A DNA stretch of 64,000 bases from Streptomyces lichenis (GTDB lineage Bacteria; Actinomycetota; Actinomycetes; Streptomycetales; Streptomycetaceae), in the NCBI RefSeq assembly GCF_023218175.1, contig NZ_JALPTH010000019.1:1-64000 (forward strand), in the 5' to 3' direction. The notes under the pieces were generated by a model. The model saw nothing but the letters and a program-made list of their open reading frames with translations. It did not search any database and was not told the origin of the DNA. Within the stretch, counting starts at the first letter, position 1; each line of letters starts with the position of its first letter. Positions 57,362 to 64,000 of the stretch are shown one piece after another. A program made the position numbers and the translations under genes.

Positions 57362-59677
57362 GTGAGCGACGAGCAGCAGCGCGAGCCCGGCACCCCCGGC
57401 AGAGCCTCCGCAGACCCCTCCCCGTACGACTCCGGGCAGTGGGCCGCGTACGATCCGCACGCCCTCGCCGACCATCCGGCCGAGCCGGACGCCCCCGAGG
57501 CCCACCTCTCGGCCTTCGGCCACCGGCGCTCTTCCTCGCCCGGGATGCGCCGCGCCCTGAAGACCGCCGGGGCCACCCTGCTGCGGGTCACCCTGGTCTG
57601 GGCCGCCTCCAGCCTCACCCTGCTGGCGCTCGCCGGGATCCTGCCCGATGTCCAGCTCCAGTCCGAGGACGGCGAGTCCATCACCCGCACCGCCGTCACC
57701 GCCGCCTGGGCCGCCGGCGCCTTCGGGCTCCTCGGCGCCCTGGTCTGGCCCCTGCTGGTCCGAGCCCTGCTGCTGGTGCCCGCCCTGGTCCTCGGGCTGC
57801 TCGGCTTCGCCATCAACGGCTCCCTGCTGCTGGTCGCCCTCTGGGTCATCCCCGAGCGCGGCGGCGAGGCCGACCCGCGGGACGCCGTGGTGGTCGCCGC
57901 CGTGATGTCGGCCGTCGCCTCCGCCACCTCCACCGCCCTCGCCGTCCGCGACGACGCCGCCTACCGCCGCCGGCTCCACCGGCTCGCCGGCCGCCGCCGC
58001 ACCGCACCCCCGGACGGTGCCCCGGACGCCGCCCCCGGCACCCTCTTCCTCCAGCTCGACGGCGTCGGCTGCCAGGTGCTGCGGGACGCCGTCGCCGACG
58101 GCACCATGCCCACCGTCGCCTCCTGGCTCGGCACCACCCACCGGCTCACCCCCTGGCGCACCGACTGGTCCAGCCAGACCGGCGCCAGCCAGCTCGGCAT
58201 CCTGCACGGCTCCAACCACGACGTCCCCGCCTTCCGCTGGTACGAGAAGGACACCGGCCGGACCATGGTCAGCAACCGCCCCGGCAGCGCCGCCGAACTC
58301 CAGCGCCGCGCCATCGAGCGCACCGGCGACGGCGGACTGCTCACCCTGGACGGCGCCAGCCGCGGCAACCTCTTCAGCGGCGGCGCCGACCAGCTGGCCC
58401 TGGTGCTCTCCGTCTCCGCCCGCCGGGGCCGCCGCAACCGCTCCCGGGCCGGCTACTTCGCCTACTTCCGCGACCCCGCCAACGCGGTGCGCACCGCGCT
58501 CTCCTTCGCCGCCGAGGCCTTCCGCGAGATCGGCCAGTCCACCCGCGCCCGGCTGCGCGGCGACCACCCCCGGGTCGGCCGCGGCGGGCTCTACCCGCTG
58601 ATCCGCGCCTTCGCCACCACCGTCGAGCGGGACGTGGTGGTCGCCGCCGTCATCGGCGACATGTTCTCCGGCCGCACCGCGATCTACGCCGACCTGGTCG
58701 CCTACGACGAGGTGGCCCACCACTCCGGACCGCGCAGCCGCGACGCCGCGGCCGTGCTGCGCCGCCTCGACCGCTCCATCTCCCTGATCGCCGAGGTCGC
58801 CGCGCACGCCCCGCGCCCCTACCGGATCGTGCTCCTCTCCGACCACGGGCAGAGCCCCGGTGAGACCTTCGAGTCCGCGTACGGGCTGAGCCTGCGCGAC
58901 CTGGTCCGGTCCGGCTGCGGACTGCCCGTACCCCGGCACGCCCAGCGCCGGACCGGCGGCGCCGAGGCCCGCGACACCCTGCGCAGCGCGGTGCACCTGC
59001 CGCCCCCCGAGGACGAGGAGGCGGGCCCCCCGCCCGAACACGGCACCGACCCCGTCGTACTGGCCTCCGGCAACCTCGGCCTGGTCTCCTTCCCGGACAT
59101 CCCCTACCGGGCCTCCAGGGAGGAGATCGACCGGCGCCACCCCGCGCTGCTGCGCACCCTGGCCGACCACCCCGGCATCGGCTTCCTGCTGGTCCGCAGC
59201 GAGCGGCACGGCTCCCTCGTCCTCGGCCCCGACGGGGCCGAGGTGCCCGTGGACGACCTGGCCGACGACCAGGGCCCGCTGGCCGGCTTCGGCCCCGGCG
59301 CCGCCGACGCCGTCCGGCGCACCGACTCCTTCCCGCACACCGCCGACCTCATGGTCAACTCCCGCTACCACCCGGCGACCGGCACCGTGCACGCCTTCGA
59401 GGAGCAGATCGGCTCGCACGGCGGCCTCGGCGGCGAGCAGTCCCACGCCTTCCTGCTCTGGCCGGTGACCCTCACCCCACCCGTCCCGGACCCCCAGCCC
59501 GCCGGCTCCGCCCTGGTCGGCGCCGAACAGGTCCACCGGGTCCTCCGCCGCTGGCTCACCGAAGGCCCGGGACCCCAGATACCGGTGGACCGCACGGCGC
59601 AGAATTCACCGCCGCACACACGCCCCAGCGAAGCATTTCCGGTCACCAGCCGCGTCACGCCGCACAAAAACGACTGA
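57362..59677 (+). CDS. Membrane-anchored phosphodiesterase/nucleotide pyrophosphatase with holin-like N terminus
   Basis: A 771-residue protein: cytoplasmic N terminus, four membrane helices at about 80-190 (LLRVTLVWAASSLTLLALAG, WPLLVRALLLVPALVLGLLG, GSLLLVALWVIPER) resembling the phage-holin superfamily IV, then an alkaline phosphatase/nucleotide pyrophosphatase-like domain starting TLFLQLDGVGCQVLRDAVAD with TDWSSQTGASQLGILHG, DEVAHHSG, VLLSDHGQSPGETFE and a C-terminal HGGLGGEQSHAFLLWP. Start GTG 57362 with GAGGAG upstream. Some of the family act on polyprenyl or nucleotide phosphates. Confidence 0.85.
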   Translation: MSDEQQREPGTPGRASADPSPYDSGQWAAYDPHALADHPAEPDAPEAHLSAFGHRRSSSPGMRRALKTAGATLLRVTLVWAASSLTLLALAGILPDVQLQSEDGESITRTAVTAAWAAGAFGLLGALVWPLLVRALLLVPALVLGLLGFAINGSLLLVALWVIPERGGEADPRDAVVVAAVMSAVASATSTALAVRDDAAYRRRLHRLAGRRRTAPPDGAPDAAPGTLFLQLDGVGCQVLRDAVADGTMPTVASWLGTTHRLTPWRTDWSSQTGASQLGILHGSNHDVPAFRWYEKDTGRTMVSNRPGSAAELQRRAIERTGDGGLLTLDGASRGNLFSGGADQLALVLSVSARRGRRNRSRAGYFAYFRDPANAVRTALSFAAEAFREIGQSTRARLRGDHPRVGRGGLYPLIRAFATTVERDVVVAAVIGDMFSGRTAIYADLVAYDEVAHHSGPRSRDAAAVLRRLDRSISLIAEVAAHAPRPYRIVLLSDHGQSPGETFESAYGLSLRDLVRSGCGLPVPRHAQRRTGGAEARDTLRSAVHLPPPEDEEAGPPPEHGTDPVVLASGNLGLVSFPDIPYRASREEIDRRHPALLRTLADHPGIGFLLVRSERHGSLVLGPDGAEVPVDDLADDQGPLAGFGPGAADAVRRTDSFPHTADLMVNSRYHPATGTVHAFEEQIGSHGGLGGEQSHAFLLWPVTLTPPVPDPQPAGSALVGAEQVHRVLRRWLTEGPGPQIPVDRTAQNSPPHTRPSEAFPVTSRVTPHKND

Positions 59678-59743
59678 TTTGGTGCAGCCTTCGCCCTACC
59701 CCGAGCATGTTCGGGTTTGCACGGCGAAAGGCGCACCACCCTC

Positions 59744-61102
59744 ATGACCACGCTCAACCCCCCGGTCACCCCCGACGAGCAGAGCAGGCACTCCCGGCGG
59801 TTCGGCCTCCCGGTCGCGACCGCCCTGGTCATGGGGAACATCATCGGCGGCGGCATCTTCCTGCTCCCCGCCTCCGTCGCCCCCTACGGCACCATCAGCC
59901 TGGTCGCCTTCGGCGTGCTCACCGCCGGCGCCCTCACCCTCGCCCTGGTCTTCGGCCGCCTCGCCGAGAGGCACCCGCAGACCGGCGGCCCCTATGTCTA
60001 CGCCCGCGAGGCCTTCGGCGACTTCGCCGGCTTCCTCACCGCCTGGTCCTACTGGATCACCACCTGGGTCTCCAACGCCGCGCTCGCCGTCGCCGCGGTC
60101 GGCTATCTGGACGTCCTGATCCCCGTCCGGCACTCCACGGCCGCCACCATCGCCGCCGCCCTCGCCGTCCAGTGGCTGCCCGCCCTCGCCAACCTGGCCG
60201 GCACCCGCTACGTCGGCGCGGTCCAGCTCACCGCCACCGTGCTCAAGTTCGTCCCGCTCCTGCTGGTCGCCGTCGGCGGGCTGTTCTTCTTCGACTCCGC
60301 CAACCTCGGCCCCTTCCAGACCGGTTCCACCAGCGCGGCCGGCGCGATCTCCGCCTCCGCCGCGATCCTGCTCTTCAGCTACCTCGGCGTGGAGTCCGCC
60401 GCGGTCAGCGCCGGCGAGGTCCGCGACCCCCGCCGCAACGTCGGCCGCGCCACCATCCTCGGCACCCTCGGCGCCGCGAGCCTCTACCTCCTGGGCACCC
60501 TCTCCGTCTTCGGCCTGGTCGCCCACGACCGGCTCATCGGCTCCAGCGCCCCCTTCACCGACGCCGTCAACGCCATGTTCGGCGGCACCTGGGGCGGCAC
60601 CGCCGTCGCCTGCATGGCCCTGGTCTCCATGGTCGGCGCCCTCAACGGCTGGACCCTGCTCAGCGCCCAGACCCCCTACGCCGCCGCCCAGGACGGCCTC
60701 TTCCCCCGCTTCTTCACCCACAAGCGGCGCGGCGTCCCCACCTACGGCGTCCTCACCACCGTGGTGCTCGCCTCCCTGCTGACCGTCTACAACTACACGG
60801 CCGGCCCCGCCGGGGTCTTCGAGACCCTGGTCCTGGTCACCACCTTCACCGCCACCGTTCCGTACCTGCTCTCCACCGCCGCCCAGATCCACTTCCTGCT
60901 CACCGGCCGGGCCGACCGCGTCAACCGCCCCCGCCTCATCCGGGACGGCGTCCTCGCCCTGCTCGCCTTCGCCTTCTCCCTCTGGCTGGTCGCCGGATCC
61001 GGCTACGCCGCGGTCTACCAGGGCGTGCTGTTCCTCTTCGCCGGGGTCCTCGTCTACGCGGTGATGGCCGCGCGGGCCAGCCGGCGCCGCCCGGTGGCGT
61101 AA
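59744..61102 (+). CDS. APC family amino acid permease
   Basis: A 452-residue transporter with 12 membrane helices and the APC start LPVATALVMGNIIGGGIFLLP, GPYVYAREAFGDFAGFLTAW, and AAILLFSYLGVESAAVSAGE, as in AdiC/ArcD-like antiporters. Likely an amino acid or polyamine permease. ATG at 59744 with GAAAGG 14 bases upstream; a TTG at 59717 is less likely. A 60-bp stretch separates it from the phosphodiesterase. Confidence 0.9.
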   Translation: MTTLNPPVTPDEQSRHSRRFGLPVATALVMGNIIGGGIFLLPASVAPYGTISLVAFGVLTAGALTLALVFGRLAERHPQTGGPYVYAREAFGDFAGFLTAWSYWITTWVSNAALAVAAVGYLDVLIPVRHSTAATIAAALAVQWLPALANLAGTRYVGAVQLTATVLKFVPLLLVAVGGLFFFDSANLGPFQTGSTSAAGAISASAAILLFSYLGVESAAVSAGEVRDPRRNVGRATILGTLGAASLYLLGTLSVFGLVAHDRLIGSSAPFTDAVNAMFGGTWGGTAVACMALVSMVGALNGWTLLSAQTPYAAAQDGLFPRFFTHKRRGVPTYGVLTTVVLASLLTVYNYTAGPAGVFETLVLVTTFTATVPYLLSTAAQIHFLLTGRADRVNRPRLIRDGVLALLAFAFSLWLVAGSGYAAVYQGVLFLFAGVLVYAVMAARASRRRPVA

Positions 61103-61327
61103 CCCGCGTCGCCCGGTCGGGCGTTTCCCGGCGCGTAGCCGTCCGAGGGGCCCGGCCGCGGGTTACAGGCCCCCCATGACCAGCACCGCCGGGCCCGCCT
61201 CCCACGCGCCGCGGCGTCCGGCCGGTGCGGGCCATCGGCCCGGTAGTGCGCGACCACGGCGAGACGGGTCACAGACCCACCCGCGCCGGCGAACCCACCG
61301 GCCCGCAGTCGAACACCCGGCCAGGCA

Positions 61328-62227
61328 CTACGCCGCGGACGCCGCCAGCGCCTCCAGCACCGGCCGTACCAGCGGATGCGCCTCCGCCCCGCGCCGGGTC
61401 GCGGCGAAGACGCGGCGGTAGGCGCCGGGCCCCGAGACCGGGCGGACGACCACGTCCTTCAGCTCCATCCCGCTCAGCGCCGAGCGCGGTACCAGTGCCA
61501 CCCCGGCCCCCGCGCCCGCCAGCGCCACCGCCGCGCGGAAGTCGTCCGAGGAGTGCAGCACCCGGGGCGAGAAGCCGGCCAGCTCGCAGGCGAGGGCGAC
61601 CATGTCGTGGCAGGGGTTGCCCGGGTAGGGCGCGATCCAGTCGCAGTCGGCCAGCTCGGCGACGGCCACCGTGGGGGAGACCGACAGCGGGTGCCCGGTG
61701 GGCAGCACCGCGTCGAAGGGTTCGGCGTAGAGCGGGACGCGGGCCAGCCGAGGGTCGCCGTCGCGCGGGGCGCCCCGGTACTCGACGGCGACCGCGAGGT
61801 CCGCCTCCCCGTCCAGCACCATCGGCAGGGACGCGTCGCCCTCGGCGTCCCGGACGCGGACCCGGATGCCCGGGTGGCTCCCGGCGAGCCGGGCGATCGC
61901 CGGGGCCAGCACCTCCGCGATGCCGGTGGCGAACGCGGCCACCACCACCTCGCCCCCGGTCCCGGCGGCGTAGGCCGCCAGCTCGGCTTCGGCGCGTTCC
62001 AGCTGGGCCAGCACCTCGTTGGCGTGGTTCAGCAGGATCTCCCCGGCGGAGGTCAGGGTGACGCCCCGCCCGCTGCGGTTGAGCAGGGTGTGCCCGGTCT
62101 CCTGTTCGAGCGCGGCGAGCTGCTGGGAGACGGCGGAGGGGGTCAGATACAGCGCGGCGGCCGCGGCGGTCACCGTACGGTGGTCCGCCACGGCCCGCAG
62201 GATGCGCAGACGGCGGGGGTCGATCAC
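61328..62227 (-). CDS. LysR family transcriptional regulator
   Basis: A 299-residue regulator: HTH at about 4-62 (LRILRAVADHRTVTAAAAAL, YLTPSAVSQQLAALEQETGH) and effector domain to the end. The GTG at 62227 begins the gene 31 bp downstream of kbl, so it may be read together with the tdh–kbl unit or separately. Its target could be the threonine pathway. Confidence 0.9.
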   Translation of the reverse strand: MIDPRRLRILRAVADHRTVTAAAAALYLTPSAVSQQLAALEQETGHTLLNRSGRGVTLTSAGEILLNHANEVLAQLERAEAELAAYAAGTGGEVVVAAFATGIAEVLAPAIARLAGSHPGIRVRVRDAEGDASLPMVLDGEADLAVAVEYRGAPRDGDPRLARVPLYAEPFDAVLPTGHPLSVSPTVAVAELADCDWIAPYPGNPCHDMVALACELAGFSPRVLHSSDDFRAAVALAGAGAGVALVPRSALSGMELKDVVVRPVSGPGAYRRVFAATRRGAEAHPLVRPVLEALAASAA

Positions 62228-62258
62228 CCCGCCATTGTCGCGCGACCGCCGAAGCCGG

Positions 62259-63458
<1,200 letters not shown>

Positions 63459-63497
63459 GAGGAAGACTCCTAGGGTGAGGGCGGAAGGGATGCCGGA

Positions 63498-64000
63498 TCA
63501 GGCGCCGGCCGAGGACCAGTCCAGGATGATCTTGCCGCTGCGGGCGGTGGCGGCCTCGTCGAAGGCGGCGTCGAAGTCCTGGTAGGAGTAGCTGCCGGTG
63601 ATCACCGGGGTGAGGTCGAGACCGCCCTCCAGCAGGACCGTCATCGCGTACCAGGTCTCGAACATCTCCCGGCCGTAGATCCCCTTCACGGTGATCATGG
63701 AGGTGACGATCTTCGCCCAGTCGACCGCGAACTCCTCGGCCGGGAGCCCGAGCATCGCGATCCGGCCGCCGTGCGTCATGTTGTCGACCATCCCGCGCAT
63801 CGCCTGCGCGTTCCCGGACATCTCCAGGCCGATGTCGAAGCCCTCGCGCAGGCCCAGGGTGCGCTGGGCGTCCTCGATGGTCTGCTCGGCCACGTTGACC
63901 GCCAGGGTCGCGCCGGCCTTGCGGGCCAGTTCGAGGCGGGACTCGCTGACGTCGGTGACGACCACGTTGCGGGCGCCGGCGTGCCGGGCCACCGCCGCGG
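63498..64000 (-). CDS. tdh: L-threonine 3-dehydrogenase, partial
   Basis: The last 167 residues of a zinc-dependent medium-chain dehydrogenase; the gene continues beyond the right edge. Visible are [20 protein letters not shown] (end of the Rossmann fold), [25 protein letters not shown] and [20 protein letters not shown], as in TDH. It oxidises threonine to 2-amino-3-ketobutyrate, the substrate of the downstream kbl product. Confidence 0.92.
   Translation of the reverse strand, partial: AAVARHAGARNVVVTDVSESRLELARKAGATLAVNVAEQTIEDAQRTLGLREGFDIGLEMSGNAQAMRGMVDNMTHGGRIAMLGLPAEEFAVDWAKIVTSMITVKGIYGREMFETWYAMTVLLEGGLDLTPVITGSYSYQDFDAAFDEAATARSGKIILDWSSAGA

Overview
The window is very GC-rich, almost all its genes have G or C in the third codon position, GTG starts are common, and gene families are those of streptomycetes: two gas-vesicle clusters of the Streptomyces type, XRE–ImmA/IrrE–MAB_1171c units, a SigB/F/G-like sigma factor, a SpoIIE-type phosphatase and Rv2578c-type radical SAM. 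It is best read as a chromosomal segment of Streptomyces or a close relative. No rRNA, tRNA, CRISPR array or intact mobile element was found.

Left part (1-15.4 kb). After a non-coding stretch with three 73-bp tandem repeats come an acetyltransferase/RidA pair, a secreted S33 peptidase and a radical SAM protein (all minus strand), then a plus-strand run of peptidases: M55 D-aminopeptidase, M20, S9 and S66 LD-carboxypeptidase, which looks like a cell-wall peptide degradation unit. A GntR/UTRA regulator, adenosine deaminase and MFS transporter appear to share a 15-bp palindromic operator, one copy before the transporter and a near copy over the deaminase start codon.

Centre (15.6-32.3 kb). Two complete gas-vesicle clusters point away from each other. 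The left one (minus strand) has the order O-A-F-G-Y-Z-J-L-S-K and several proteins carry long charged tails. The right one (plus strand) is O-A-F-G-J-L-S-K, without Y and Z. Between them lie a VOC protein, a methyltransferase, a type II NADH dehydrogenase, a transketolase, and a decayed LigD-type polymerase gene with internal deletions. A 72-nt stretch is identical in the two gvpA genes.

Right part (32.4-64 kb). This holds an L,D-transpeptidase-like lipoprotein, an IS5-type transposase scrap, a LysR/EamA pair, a lipoprotein that resembles a contractile-tail tube protein, a YncE-like propeller with a divergent LysR, FUSC and SpoIIE proteins in one operon, and a broken Abi-like gene. Next is an XRE/ImmA/membrane-protein unit facing away from a secreted cysteine-containing protein. 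A stress-like group follows (PAP2/DAG kinase, baeRF-type protein, PfpI, DUF2795 protein, sigma factor). Then come an aminotransferase-fold protein lacking the catalytic lysine fused in an operon with a metallo-hydrolase bearing a long repeat-rich extension, DedA and a second metallo-hydrolase, a membrane-anchored phosphodiesterase, an APC permease, a LysR regulator, and the threonine-degradation pair kbl/tdh (tdh runs off the end).
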